Source: Bolinopsis microptera (Eukaryota > Ctenophora > Tentaculata > Lobata > Bolinopsidae). From it: 64,000 nucleotides of DNA. Location of the stretch: positions 7,830,858 through 7,894,857 of the forward strand of contig NC_087075.1 in NCBI RefSeq assembly GCF_026151205.1, in the 5' to 3' direction. Below the pieces are notes generated by a model. That model was not told the origin of the DNA, did no database searches, and saw only the letters and a list, made by a program, of their open reading frames with translations. Shown in pieces: positions 1-9,347 of this stretch. Numbering within the stretch: position 1 is the first letter of the stretch; every line of letters starts with the position of its first letter. A program made the translations under genes and the position numbers.

Positions 1-4
1 ACTT

Positions 5-436
5 ATGTGTGGTACAAATGACGTGGACTCTATCCTGAACAGCCCTCGCAACATGAGGACTAAACTTCTGTGCCCTGATAGTTTTTCTGGTGATGCTAGA
101 GCTCTTGACTTTACAAACAATTGTATTGAAAAACTTGTACTTTTCCTTCACAAGTGGGCACCTGGAGCTGATATTAAAATTGTTAACTTATTACCTCGGG
201 AGAGTTTCTCCAGAAACAAGGTTATAACTGATATCAATGAGTGTATATCAAATCTGCAAAGAAAATACACCTATGTAAAACTGCTCTCAACCGAGACAAA
301 TCGTTTCTTGTTTAGTGATAAGAAAGGCTTTAGAAAATCGTCATTTTTTAGTAGTTATGGAGAGGATAATGTCCATCTCAATGATTATGGCATAGTTAAA
401 TTAGCAAGGCACTTGAAGTATCATGCACACCATTAG
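5..436 (+). CDS. LINE-A ORF1, C-terminal part with SGNH-type esterase domain (partial)
   Basis: The frame is open from the left window edge to a TAA at 434-436, so the apparent Met is not necessarily the start. The first residues contain CGTND, which matches the third conserved block of SGNH/GDSL hydrolases (G-x-N, oxyanion-hole Asn). Near the C-terminus the motif DNVHLND supplies the D-x-x-H that carries the catalytic Asp and His of this fold. Esterase domains in ORF1 are known from CR1-type LINEs, where they are thought to help ribonucleoprotein handling or membrane/lipid interaction. The catalytic Ser block (GDS) would lie outside the window. A similar, complete domain occurs in LINE-E ORF1 in this window. 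Confidence 0.75.
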   Translation: MCGTNDVDSILNSPRNMRTKLLCPDSFSGDARALDFTNNCIEKLVLFLHKWAPGADIKIVNLLPRESFSRNKVITDINECISNLQRKYTYVKLLSTETNRFLFSDKKGFRKSSFFSSYGEDNVHLNDYGIVKLARHLKYHAHH

Positions 437-591
437 AATACTGCTGAATACTGACATAACACTCCTACCATCAGTTTTATTTTTACAGTACGACATCCAG
501 ACAAATACAACCTGTTTTTATTCTGTTTTTTAGTTTAAACACAACTTTTCAACTTTTATTCATTCCATTGTGAATTAATAAGATTCACAAG

Positions 592-3567
592 ATGACAAAT
601 TTTAATAATGCAGCTGATAGGTTTCACAACCTCTGCATTGGTCATTGTAACATTCAAGGAGGGCTTCTCAATTTAGCTAAAAGTAATGAACTTTCCCAAC
701 TTATTAGAGATCATAAATTAGACATACTTTCCCTAAATGAGATGAATCTTAATGATACTATTGACACAGACACCATAAATATTCCTTCCTCCTTCAACCT
801 TATGCGATGCGACAGGCCAAACAGTTCTAGGGGTGGTTGTGGCTTAATGATAAACAAAAAACTAGCTTACACAGAATTAGTTATGGATAGTAAGCTTGAT
901 AACATTGAAGCATTATGGGTGAAGCTTAAGAATAGCAAGATCAATGTTTGCTGCTTCTATCGCTCTGGAAATTATTGCAGTGTTGATAACTTTATTGAAT
1001 ACATTCATTTTTGCATGAAAAAATTGAATGGGAAAAAGGTTATCTGGATTGGGGATATAAACATTGACCAGAATAATATCTCATCCACCCAGTACAAAAA
1101 ATTAGATATGACCTTGAGATGTTACAATCTAGTTCAAACCATTCAAGGGATAACTAGAGTTGCTAAACGTGGAGACAATGTTACCCAGACTACTATTGAT
1201 GTAATATTCACTAACTGTTATGCAGATTTTGTTCAATCTTCTGTTCTTGATGAACGTATTGGAGATCATCAAGCCATTATGTGTGAGATAGATTGTAAAG
1301 TACCTATAGCTCCTAAATTTGAGAAGGTTGAAATTAGAAATCATTGTAAACGTAATGTTAAACAATTCTTAGACTATCTAGATACCTGTTCTGATTACAG
1401 TCCACTATTGGAAAGTACAGATGTTGAAGCTATCACTGCTGGCCTTTGTCATCATATTGAACAGGCATATGCAACCTTCTCCCCTTGCAAGACCATAGAA
1501 AGGCATGAAAAGTTCATACATAAACCTTCTACTGAACTTTTAAATGCCATTAATCATACACATTTTCTTCTAAAGAAATTCCGTAAAAAGAAGGATAAGA
1601 GAGACAATGGAAATTGCAATAAATGTGGTACATGTAGCAAATGTATAAAGTGTAATGAGGCCTGGGATTGCTACAAGATTCAGAGAAATATTAGAAATAA
1701 ATTAGCTAAAACCTGCAAAAAGGCTAATGTAATCGATGATCTACAAGTTAAAAGTGCCAAGAATGATCTTAAAGGGATATGGAAAACTGTCAAACTGGCA
1801 TCAAATATGACCCCTGGTACAACTAATTGTCAAACTATCAATGAGAATGATCCTGAGCTATTTAACTTTCATTTTGCAAATGTTGGATCAAGATTACAAA
1901 ATCAGGCCCCCAATATTGAAAGAGTTAGTTTTACTGATTTTTTACCTCCTAGAACTTCTAATATCTCATTTGATAGATTCCAAGAAATAAATGAAACTGA
2001 TATCCTAATGTATGTCGAAACGCTCAAGAATGACAAGGCCTCATATGACAATGTGCCTCTATTTTTACTTAAGCAAGCTGTACCACACATAGTTGAGCCA
2101 CTGACCCACATTGTCAATCTGAGCCTTAATACAGGTGTTGTACCAACCCTTTGTAAAAAAGCTAGAGTAACTCCCATCCATAAGGCAGGAATGAAAGATG
2201 ATCCTAATAATTACAGGCCAATATCCATCCTTCCACTTGTAGGAAAACTTATAGAATACTTTGTCGGCAAGCAACTCACTGATTACATGGAAGAGAACAA
2301 ACTTTTCATCCGGCATCAATATGGCTTTCGGAAAAATCACTCCACAACTTATCTGATGTACGATCTGATGGACGAAATATATATGAGTAAATCTAAGTCT
2401 TATAAACCAGGAATCATCTTTCTTGATCTTAAGAAGGCCTTTGACACAGTGAATCATGAAATATTGCTTCAAAAATTGGCATATTATGGAATTGGTGGCA
2501 TTGCTTTAACCTGGTTTAAGAACTTCTTATCTTGTAGATATCAATGCACTAGGATCAATGGCAATCTAAGCTCATTTTTAGAAGTTCTGAGTGGTGTACC
2601 ACAAGGAAGCATCATTGGGCCTATATTATTTAGTATCTTCATAAATGACATCATTTATGCCTGTAACCTATCTAAGCCCTTTCTATTTGCAGATGATGGT
2701 GCACTATTCTTTGATCAAACCTGCAGAAGCACATTTATAAACATGAAAATAGAACTTATGACAATCTTTAAATGGCTCAGTGTTAATAAATTATCACTCA
2801 ATGAAAAGAAGACTGAATTCCTATTGTTTGATTCTGTTGACCAACATGATGAAATAACCATTGATTGTAATGAGGTAACTTTCACAATCAAGGAGTGCAA
2901 AGAGACAAAATATCTTGGCCTCATTCTAGATAGTAAATTAAACTTCAAAAGCCATGTAGATTATATTATTAGGAAGGTCATGAAGAGAATTGGTGCCATG
3001 TATAGAAGTAAAGCACTGCTACCCATTAAATATAGGAAAATGTTTGCCAATGCACTCATGTTGCCACAATTCGATTATTTAGACACGATCTATTGTAGAG
3101 CTGGCAAGACAAAACTTGCTGAACTTGACACTCTGTACAAAAAGGTAGCCAAAATAGCTCTCAACGTTCCAAAAACAGAGAGCAGCCTTAATGTTTATAG
3201 AGACATGAAATGGTTACCACTCCATCTTAGACGACAACTCCATCTGTCAAATTATATGTTTAGAATCATCCATGACAATTGTCCTACAAACTTTATGAAC
3301 AAATTTAGTTACATATCAGGAGGTAGTAGGAGCGGCGAAAGCTGCAACCTTTATGTCAATAGATCAACATCACATAAAAACTTTCAATACTTGGGGGCAA
3401 AATGTTGGAATAATGTTCCAACAGATCTACGAAATCTGCCCGATGTTAAAAGCTTTAGTGATTCGTATAAGAAACAGCTACTATCATCTATAACAACAGA
3501 CCCTAATTATACCGTCGACAATTCATATGACAAATTTTACACTGCAATCATAGTCGCCGATAACTAA
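592..3567 (+). CDS. LINE-A ORF2: APE-type endonuclease plus reverse transcriptase
   Basis: This 991-residue frame starts at an ATG 155 nt after ORF1. It copies element RNA into DNA at a nicked target. The N-terminal third is an apurinic-type endonuclease: an N-x-x-G block near residue 20, SLNEMN (catalytic Glu), WIGDINID, and GDHQAI (the usual S/GDH). The reverse transcriptase shows NNYRPISILP, LDLKKAFDTVNH, GVPQGSIIGP and the active-site FADD with Ala-Asp-Asp at residues 700-702 (Phe instead of the usual Tyr before ADD), then KYLGLILDS in the thumb region. Between the two domains residues 342-360 hold six cysteines at a strict C-x2-C-x2-C-x2-C-x2-C-x5-C spacing, unusual for this linker. No frameshift or stop interrupts it, so it may be functional. 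Confidence 0.9.
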   Translation: MTNFNNAADRFHNLCIGHCNIQGGLLNLAKSNELSQLIRDHKLDILSLNEMNLNDTIDTDTINIPSSFNLMRCDRPNSSRGGCGLMINKKLAYTELVMDSKLDNIEALWVKLKNSKINVCCFYRSGNYCSVDNFIEYIHFCMKKLNGKKVIWIGDINIDQNNISSTQYKKLDMTLRCYNLVQTIQGITRVAKRGDNVTQTTIDVIFTNCYADFVQSSVLDERIGDHQAIMCEIDCKVPIAPKFEKVEIRNHCKRNVKQFLDYLDTCSDYSPLLESTDVEAITAGLCHHIEQAYATFSPCKTIERHEKFIHKPSTELLNAINHTHFLLKKFRKKKDKRDNGNCNKCGTCSKCIKCNEAWDCYKIQRNIRNKLAKTCKKANVIDDLQVKSAKNDLKGIWKTVKLASNMTPGTTNCQTINENDPELFNFHFANVGSRLQNQAPNIERVSFTDFLPPRTSNISFDRFQEINETDILMYVETLKNDKASYDNVPLFLLKQAVPHIVEPLTHIVNLSLNTGVVPTLCKKARVTPIHKAGMKDDPNNYRPISILPLVGKLIEYFVGKQLTDYMEENKLFIRHQYGFRKNHSTTYLMYDLMDEIYMSKSKSYKPGIIFLDLKKAFDTVNHEILLQKLAYYGIGGIALTWFKNFLSCRYQCTRINGNLSSFLEVLSGVPQGSIIGPILFSIFINDIIYACNLSKPFLFADDGALFFDQTCRSTFINMKIELMTIFKWLSVNKLSLNEKKTEFLLFDSVDQHDEITIDCNEVTFTIKECKETKYLGLILDSKLNFKSHVDYIIRKVMKRIGAMYRSKALLPIKYRKMFANALMLPQFDYLDTIYCRAGKTKLAELDTLYKKVAKIALNVPKTESSLNVYRDMKWLPLHLRRQLHLSNYMFRIIHDNCPTNFMNKFSYISGGSRSGESCNLYVNRSTSHKNFQYLGAKCWNNVPTDLRNLPDVKSFSDSYKKQLLSSITTDPNYTVDNSYDKFYTAIIVADN

Positions 3568-4454
3568 GTAACTTCTAATTCTTTTAAATCTGAGGCATAT
3601 ATAATTGATGTATCGAAAAGATATTCCCTTTTTTACCACCTTACCATTCTGATTGATTTTGCACATGACTGACATGTTTTAACTGGAGAAGGGGTTCCCA
3701 CAGTGGTAGTTTTATAAACCACTTTTAATTTATTGACCTATTATACTTAGTGGTAGTTTTATAGACCACATTTAATTTATTAACTTATCATACTTAGTAT
3801 TTTTTGGTGACTGTATCACCCAGTTTTAACATTTGATAATTGTACAGTTTATTGACGACACATTGACTGAATGTTATTTTATATTCTAATTTATATTCTA
3901 GATATTTTATTTATTTTACAACAGACGACAACTTCCTGTTTTTTCTTCTATATTAGTTACTCATATCTCTTGTACAGACTTTTTTACAAGGACATTGACA
4001 AATGATACTCACATTAGGCATTCATTATTGCATCTAAATTAGTTCACTTGCATTAGGCTTAGAATTTTATTCTCTGGTCAACAGATTTCAAATGTTTAAT
4101 TAATTTGTAGTATGACAGTAAGGTATATAAGAAGTTATTTAATTTTGCTTGGGCTATTATATTGACTAGGTATTGAGGACTTGAGGTTTAATGATGATAT
4201 GGAATTTGAATTCTATATAAATTTACACTATGTGGTTGGGGCATTTTGCATAGTAAATATGGTTACTACTCATATATATCATATTATTTGATTGGTATTC
4301 GATTTCTGATTATTTCTCTAGGAATATGATTATTATATCTCAATTTGGCTTTAGGTAGGGTGCCCCGCTAAAAGAACTGGATTCTTCCAGGAAGCATCCC
4401 GTGCACAGAGCTTGGTCTACATATATATTAAATTATTAACCATTCATTCTGTAT
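3568..4454 (+). other. Non-coding, LINE-A 3' region passing into LINE-B 5' region
   Basis: AT-rich sequence with no convincing coding frame. It should contain the 3' UTR of LINE-A and the 5' UTR of LINE-B, but I cannot place the junction. A short segment near 4380-4420 is less AT-rich than its surroundings. Confidence 0.5.
3702..3797 (+). repeat. Two-copy 47-bp direct repeat
   Basis: The motif AGTGGTAGTTTTATA starts at 3702 and again at 3749, and similarity continues through TTTAATTTATTRACYTAT and CATACTTAG-like ends. Two imperfect tandem copies in the 3' region of LINE-A. Confidence 0.8.
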
Positions 4455-5906
4455 GTGCACGAAAATTTATTTCAATCAAACTGTGATGAAACTTGCAATG
4501 TCAGTGCGCCCACGGTTTTTACTGCTCACCTGTCTCATGCTGTGAACAACACTTCATCTTATGCTAAACGATTTGGTCGCTTTCTATTTATCTGTAATGA
4601 TTGTAGTACTGCTGAGGAGGAAAAGAGGGCTGCTACTACCGTAGATCGGGTAGGATTGTTAGATAATAAAATAGATGCCATAAATTTGGAGTTCAGGGAA
4701 GAGATGTCTGAACTTAAAACCTTGCTGAAGGAACAACTGTCCCAGAAACCTGAGAGAGCTCAAGAGCGATCCTCAGATCAGGTTGATTTTATGAAACAAT
4801 TTGCTGAACAGTTTTCATCTTTAAAAGAAGACCTCACGAAAAATATCAATGATGTTATTGACAATAAAGTAAACACTGTTGTAACAAAATCCGGTACTGA
4901 TTCTCATAAAAAGGACGTTCTCTATTCCAGCTTGTTTACCGACTCAAACAGTTCCACACCATCTGCTCAACCACCACATGTTCCAATTGCTCCAACACGT
5001 ACACAACCTTCATCACCCGAGATTCTAATTCTGTCCCCGAAAGAAGAACAATCGGTAAATGCTGCAACAATGACGAATGTGAAAAAATTTGCTACTGATA
5101 AATTAAAGAGCAGTCAAGTAGTATTTCTCAGATGTAATGAAAACAACAAGAAAGTTTCAATTGGCTTCCCTAATGCTGAAATTCGTGATAAGGCTACTTC
5201 ACTTCTCAATGATGGAAATACCTTAGATTCGTATGGATATCAGTCTAAGAATGGCAACAAAATGCTGCCAAAAGTTACTATTTATGGTGTTTCTTCTGAA
5301 GTTCTTGACGATATAGACACTACAGCTGTAGGGAATGATGCCGATAAACTTAGGGATCTTGAAAAGAACCACTTAGTCGCCCAAATTGTGGAGAAAAACT
5401 CGTCCATCAAAGATTTGTATGAAGCAGGGCACACTATCAGTATTGTCTATCTCAATAAGATAAAACGTTTGACCAACGATAAGCAGGAACGCACAGAGCT
5501 CACTATTGGAATCAAACTATCACCATCTGTCTATAGAGTCCTCTTTAACCAACAACAAGGATCTCTCTATTTAGGTAGTCGCAGATACAAAGTAACTGAT
5601 CGCTTCTACATCAAACAGTGTTATCATTGTCAAATGATTGGACACACTTCTGTTGACTGTAATGAAGTCAAAACAAATAAACATCCTACCTGCATGTACT
5701 GTATGGGAAGTCACCGGTCTTCAGCATGCCAATTTAAGCAGAAGAAGGACAAACATGCCTGTGCTCGATGTCTGGCTTCAACACACACTAATGATGCCGA
5801 GAATTCAAGAATACATAATGCGGCAGCTTACGATTGTCCTGTGTTGGTAAGAGAAACTAAACGTATTGCTGCTAACACTGACTTTATTTCAAAAAACGTA
5901 ATGTGA
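4455..5906 (+). CDS. LINE-B ORF1: gag-like nucleic-acid-binding protein with zinc knuckles
   Basis: The frame is open from just after a TAA at 4437-4439 and the first codon shown is GTG, so the real start is unknown. It could be a 5' truncation, a frameshift from an upstream ATG frame, or non-AUG initiation. Residues about 30-55 end in a CxxC (FICNDC), like the remnant of an N-terminal zinc finger. A charged, heptad-like segment follows (residues about 70-145, probable coiled coil for trimerisation), then a middle domain that may be RRM-like. The C-terminus has a classical CCHC knuckle, CYHCQMIGHTSVDC, plus two further Cys/His clusters (CMYCMGSHRSSAC and one starting CARCLASTH). It would coat the element RNA. 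It ends ATG TGA and overlaps the ORF2 frame by 25 nt. Confidence 0.8.
   Translation: MHENLFQSNCDETCNVSAPTVFTAHLSHAVNNTSSYAKRFGRFLFICNDCSTAEEEKRAATTVDRVGLLDNKIDAINLEFREEMSELKTLLKEQLSQKPERAQERSSDQVDFMKQFAEQFSSLKEDLTKNINDVIDNKVNTVVTKSGTDSHKKDVLYSSLFTDSNSSTPSAQPPHVPIAPTRTQPSSPEILILSPKEEQSVNAATMTNVKKFATDKLKSSQVVFLRCNENNKKVSIGFPNAEIRDKATSLLNDGNTLDSYGYQSKNGNKMLPKVTIYGVSSEVLDDIDTTAVGNDADKLRDLEKNHLVAQIVEKNSSIKDLYEAGHTISIVYLNKIKRLTNDKQERTELTIGIKLSPSVYRVLFNQQQGSLYLGSRRYKVTDRFYIKQCYHCQMIGHTSVDCNEVKTNKHPTCMYCMGSHRSSACQFKQKKDKHACARCLASTHTNDAENSRIHNAAAYDCPVLVRETKRIAANTDFISKNVM
5891..5897 (+). promoter_or_regulatory. Candidate -1 ribosomal frameshift site A AAA AAC between LINE-B ORF1 and ORF2
   Basis: In the ORF1 reading frame the bases read A AAA AAC, an exact X XXY YYZ slippery heptamer. 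A -1 slip moves ribosomes into the ORF2 frame, which is open from 5882 (a TGA at 5879-5881 lies just upstream). ORF1 stops at 5904-5906, nine bases after the heptamer. ORF2 has no ATG before codon position about 5995, and starting there would remove the first endonuclease motif. I have not folded the downstream RNA for a pseudoknot. Confidence 0.65.
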
Positions 5907-8854
5907 AATTAGGTGCTAATCGACAGAAATCACAGCTTTCTATTGGTTGTTTCAACGCAAGGTCTCTATGCAACAAAACTTGTGGCGTACTAGAAATGCT
6001 TAAAGATAACTCGATTTCTATCTGTTGTATCACGGAAACTTGGCTAAAAACTAATGATCGGGCAAAGTTTGCCGAAATCCGTGATTTTGGGTTCGATATT
6101 ATCAGTGCCCCTCGAAGAGGTAGGGGAGGTGGTGTTGGTTTTCTCTTCAACCCCAAAATGATATCGCCTGTACGCAATGATGTTACTAAATATTCATCTT
6201 TTGAAGTACTTGAATGTGTCATTAAAACTGCTGGTGAGATTATCAGGCTATGTGTAGTTTATCGCAGCACTCAGGCCAAAGCGAAATATGATGAAACAAA
6301 AATATCTAAGTTTATGGATGACTTTGATGGATACCTGGACAATCTTCTGCTTAAAACTGGATCTCCAATTATTTGTGGTGACTTTAATTTCCATGTTGAA
6401 GACATATACAATAATGCTGCCCAGAACTTTATTGCTCTTTGTGAGAGCAAAGGCTTCCTTCAGCATGTCGACTCTCCTACTCACATCTCCGGCGGGACAC
6501 TGGACTTGTTATTTACTCTAGGCTGTGTAAGTGACTCATTGTCTGTAACAGATATGATGGTAGAGACAAGCACTGGAACCAGCTCTGATCACTATCTATT
6601 AAGTTTTCAGGTCCCAGTCACATTCGATCTTCATAAAGCTCGTACATATGAAAAAAAAGATGTCAGAGAGCTAAGCAAAATTGACATCGATAAGTTCAGG
6701 GAAGATCTGTTTTGTTCAGAGCTTAACCTTTCTGAATATCAATCCTTAGACGAGGCTGTGAACCTTTATCAAAATGTCCTTGAACAGGTGCTAGACAAAC
6801 ATGCCCCACTTATTACGAAACGATTTACTGCTGAAAAGTCTGATTTTTGGGATAATAAATGTCAAATTGCTGTCAGAGAGAGGAGAAGGGCAAAACGAAA
6901 AGCCAAAAAGTATCCAGAGAATGATGAGTTTAAAACTACTCATTTTGAAAAATGTGTTGACGCAGAAATCACTATCAATCGAGCTAGGGATGGCTACTAT
7001 GATAAACAGCTCAGTTCTTGCAAAGGAGACTCGAAAGGGACCTATAAAGTCATAAATAAACTTTTAGATAAGGAATATGGCTCCAACAAATTGCCAAATG
7101 GTGAAGATATCGAAGTGGCTGCCAAACTCAAGACTTTCTTCGATCAAAAAGTAAAGACCATTTACTCTAATATTGAGAAGGAAATTCAAAACACTTCCCT
7201 AAACGGTCAAGGTACCAAGGACTCTACTTCGATAGATAATGCAAAGTGTAGACTTAATCAGTTTAAGGAAGTCTCATTATCAGATCTTGAAACCTTAATT
7301 AAGAGTCTTCCCAATAAATCAAGCGTACTCGATGTCATACCAATGTGGCTCTTCAAGAACTGCTTACCCGAGCTTCTCCCAATCATCCATTACATCGTGA
7401 ATGAATCACTAAGAGTCGGAAAGTTTCCATCTGCCCTAAAAGAAGCATCTATTAGGCCTGGACTCAAGAAACCTACCTTAGATGTTGATGAGCTGAAAAA
7501 CTATCGACCGATTAGCAATCTAACTTATCTGTCCAAAATACTAGAAAAAGTAGTTCATTGCCAATTAAATGAATATGCTGATGTCAACAACCTGTTTTCC
7601 CCATATCAATCAGGCTATAGAAAATTCCATAGTTGTGAAACTGCAGTTACCAAAATACATAATGATATTCTAATGATGATTGACAGCAAATCGAATGTTG
7701 TGCTTCTACTCTTAGATCTATCAGCTGCTTTCGACACCATAAACCATAACCTCCTTCTTACGAAACTCAAGAATGCGTATGGTATTACAGAACTAGCACT
7801 CAGCTGGTTACAATGTTACCTTAATAATCGCACATTCAAGGTTAAAGTAAAAAAAGCCACATCTTCTGAAGGCTATCTGGATATTGGTGTACCTCAAGGA
7901 TCCATTTTAGGACCACTACTGTTCATATTGTATACCAGAGATCTTGAAGAAATTGTCACAAAATATGGTTTCTCGATACATTTGTATGCAGATGACACAC
8001 AGGTGTACTTTACTTTTGATGTTCACAGTTCTAATCCTGATTTAACAGCTGTGAAAAATTGCTTTCTGGAGATAAAGCAATGGATGACAGTTAATTTCCT
8101 AAAACTGAATGATGAAAAAACAGAGTTCATTGATATAGGTCCATATGTCAGCCCAATCCAGACAATGGATTTAGGAGACCTCTCAATCTGCCCTGTTAGC
8201 AAGGCCAAGAACCTGGGATTCCTTTTCGATCACCAAATGAATCTGGACTCTCAAATAAATGCTGTCTCCAAAGTATGTTATTTGAATCAAAGGGACTTAG
8301 CAAGAATCGGTTCGAAGCTTTCCCATGACCTAAAAGTTCAGTTAGTTCACTCCAATATCCTCTGTTTCATAGACTACTGCAACTCAGTCTATTATGGTAT
8401 AACAGAAAAGAATCTCCATAAGCTACAAAAGATACAGAACAATGCTGCTAGATTTATCTTTGGTCTTTACGGAAAAAAGATACGTGAACCTATCATGCCT
8501 TACCTCAAAAAGCTCCACTTTCTGCCTGTTCGGTTCAGAATTAAGTTCAAAATATCACTTCTGGTCTTCAAGTGTCTTAATAACATAGCCCCTCAGTACT
8601 TACAAGGACACGTCAATCTAAGGGAAGTACGAAGACGAAGTTCCAGACTAGATGATGACTTTTATTTGTTGAAAGTTCCTCCTGCTCCTCATTTCAGACG
8701 AACAGATGCTGCATTTATGTTTTGTGGACCAAAAATTTGGAATGAACTACCCTACTCAGTGAGATCATTATCATCTGTAGAATGTTTTAAAAATGCCCTA
8801 AAGACGTTTTATTTCCAACGAGCTTTTGATAATATTTCTAATATTTGTCCATAA
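5903..8854 (+). CDS. LINE-B ORF2: APE endonuclease plus reverse transcriptase
   Basis: About 983 codons beginning at a GTG; the frame is actually open from 5882. The endonuclease begins almost at once (IGCFNARSLCNK, then ITETW with the catalytic Glu, ICGDFNFH, SSDHYLLSF). The reverse transcriptase shows KNYRPISNLTYLSKILEK, LLDLSAAFDTINHNLL, GVPQGSILGPLLFILY and YADDTQVY with the ADD at residues 696-698. The C-terminal region (FRIKFKISLLVFKCLN, GPKIWNELPYSVRS) is typical of CR1/Jockey-group ORF2 proteins. Because essential N-terminal residues precede the first in-frame Met, expression probably depends on frameshifting from ORF1 or a non-AUG start. No internal stops. Confidence 0.9.
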   Translation: MKLGANRQKSQLSIGCFNARSLCNKTCGVLEMLKDNSISICCITETWLKTNDRAKFAEIRDFGFDIISAPRRGRGGGVGFLFNPKMISPVRNDVTKYSSFEVLECVIKTAGEIIRLCVVYRSTQAKAKYDETKISKFMDDFDGYLDNLLLKTGSPIICGDFNFHVEDIYNNAAQNFIALCESKGFLQHVDSPTHISGGTLDLLFTLGCVSDSLSVTDMMVETSTGTSSDHYLLSFQVPVTFDLHKARTYEKKDVRELSKIDIDKFREDLFCSELNLSEYQSLDEAVNLYQNVLEQVLDKHAPLITKRFTAEKSDFWDNKCQIAVRERRRAKRKAKKYPENDEFKTTHFEKCVDAEITINRARDGYYDKQLSSCKGDSKGTYKVINKLLDKEYGSNKLPNGEDIEVAAKLKTFFDQKVKTIYSNIEKEIQNTSLNGQGTKDSTSIDNAKCRLNQFKEVSLSDLETLIKSLPNKSSVLDVIPMWLFKNCLPELLPIIHYIVNESLRVGKFPSALKEASIRPGLKKPTLDVDELKNYRPISNLTYLSKILEKVVHCQLNEYADVNNLFSPYQSGYRKFHSCETAVTKIHNDILMMIDSKSNVVLLLLDLSAAFDTINHNLLLTKLKNAYGITELALSWLQCYLNNRTFKVKVKKATSSEGYLDIGVPQGSILGPLLFILYTRDLEEIVTKYGFSIHLYADDTQVYFTFDVHSSNPDLTAVKNCFLEIKQWMTVNFLKLNDEKTEFIDIGPYVSPIQTMDLGDLSICPVSKAKNLGFLFDHQMNLDSQINAVSKVCYLNQRDLARIGSKLSHDLKVQLVHSNILCFIDYCNSVYYGITEKNLHKLQKIQNNAARFIFGLYGKKIREPIMPYLKKLHFLPVRFRIKFKISLLVFKCLNNIAPQYLQGHVNLREVRRRSSRLDDDFYLLKVPPAPHFRRTDAAFMFCGPKIWNELPYSVRSLSSVECFKNALKTFYFQRAFDNISNICP

Positions 8855-9036
8855 TGTCTGAACTGATATGAAAGTGCATAATTTTGGTAACTTCATACAA
8901 ATATTTGTTCATAAAATCTGAACTGTTTAAAAAGTCCATAATCTTGCTATTTCAACACTAAGTCTCGCTTGAATGACTTTAATGTACGTCTTTGTTGGGT
9001 ATATTTTAATGTCGAAGCGTGTAATAAATGTTAGAA

Positions 9037-9210
9037 TTTATTTATTTTATTTATTTATAATTTATTATAATTTATTATAATTTATTATAATTTATTATAA
9101 TTTATTATAATTTATTATAATTTATTATAATTTATTATAATTTATTATAATGTATTATAATTTATTATAATTTATTATAATGTATTATAATTTATTATAA
9201 TTCATTATAA
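9037..9210 (+). repeat. AT-rich tandem array, probable LINE-B 3' tail
   Basis: About 15 repeats of a 10-bp unit TTATAATTTA/TATTATAATT with a few G or C variants. Its position directly after the LINE-B 3' UTR fits a simple-sequence tail generated during target-primed reverse transcription. Confidence 0.85.
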
Positions 9211-9234
9211 TTTAACCACTATTCTCTCCCACAG

Positions 9235-9347
9235 AAGGTACATGTGGCCGTGGATTGTAAGACAGTGGAAGTATGTGGGAGGAGGAGGAGAGGATGAACC
9301 TAAGAAACCTGTTGTTGTAGCTATGAAGGAGATTGTGACATCCCAAA
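9235..9347 (+). CDS. Candidate orphan exon, unknown gene
   Basis: A pyrimidine-rich acceptor (CTCTCCCACAG) ends at 9234 and a consensus donor (GTAAGTGC) starts at 9348. The 113-nt interval has one frame open throughout (1 nt + 37 codons + 1 nt). The peptide is rich in Trp near the start (YMWPWIVRQW), then four Gly, then an acidic/basic stretch and PVVVAMKEIV. I found no partner exon with matching phase on either side, and I recognise no family. It may be a host exon of a gene whose other exons lie outside or are far away, or a chance open stretch. Confidence 0.35.

Larger units (their letters stand above)
1..3840 (+). mobile_element. LINE-A, non-LTR retrotransposon, 5' end outside window
   Basis: Two ORFs in the order esterase-type ORF1 then endonuclease/reverse-transcriptase ORF2 identify a CR1/Jockey-group-like non-LTR element (clade not resolved by eye). 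ORF2 is fully open over 991 codons, so the copy is young or under recent selection. The 5' part of ORF1 lies left of the window. The 3' end is not sharply defined: AT-rich sequence with a 47-bp tandem duplication follows ORF2, and LINE-B starts somewhere before 4.4 kb. No poly(A) or obvious target-site duplication was seen, so the right boundary is approximate. Confidence 0.8.
4380..9210 (+). mobile_element. LINE-B, near full-length non-LTR retrotransposon
   Basis: The order is gag-like ORF1 with zinc knuckles, overlapping endonuclease/reverse-transcriptase ORF2, short 3' UTR and an AT-rich tandem tail of about 10-bp units (9037-9210). A microsatellite tail is typical of CR1/L2/I-type LINEs that lack poly(A). 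Both ORFs are open. ORF1 lacks an in-frame ATG at its beginning, so the 5' end may be truncated or altered. The tail stops just before a splice-acceptor-like sequence of a candidate host exon. Confidence 0.85.
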
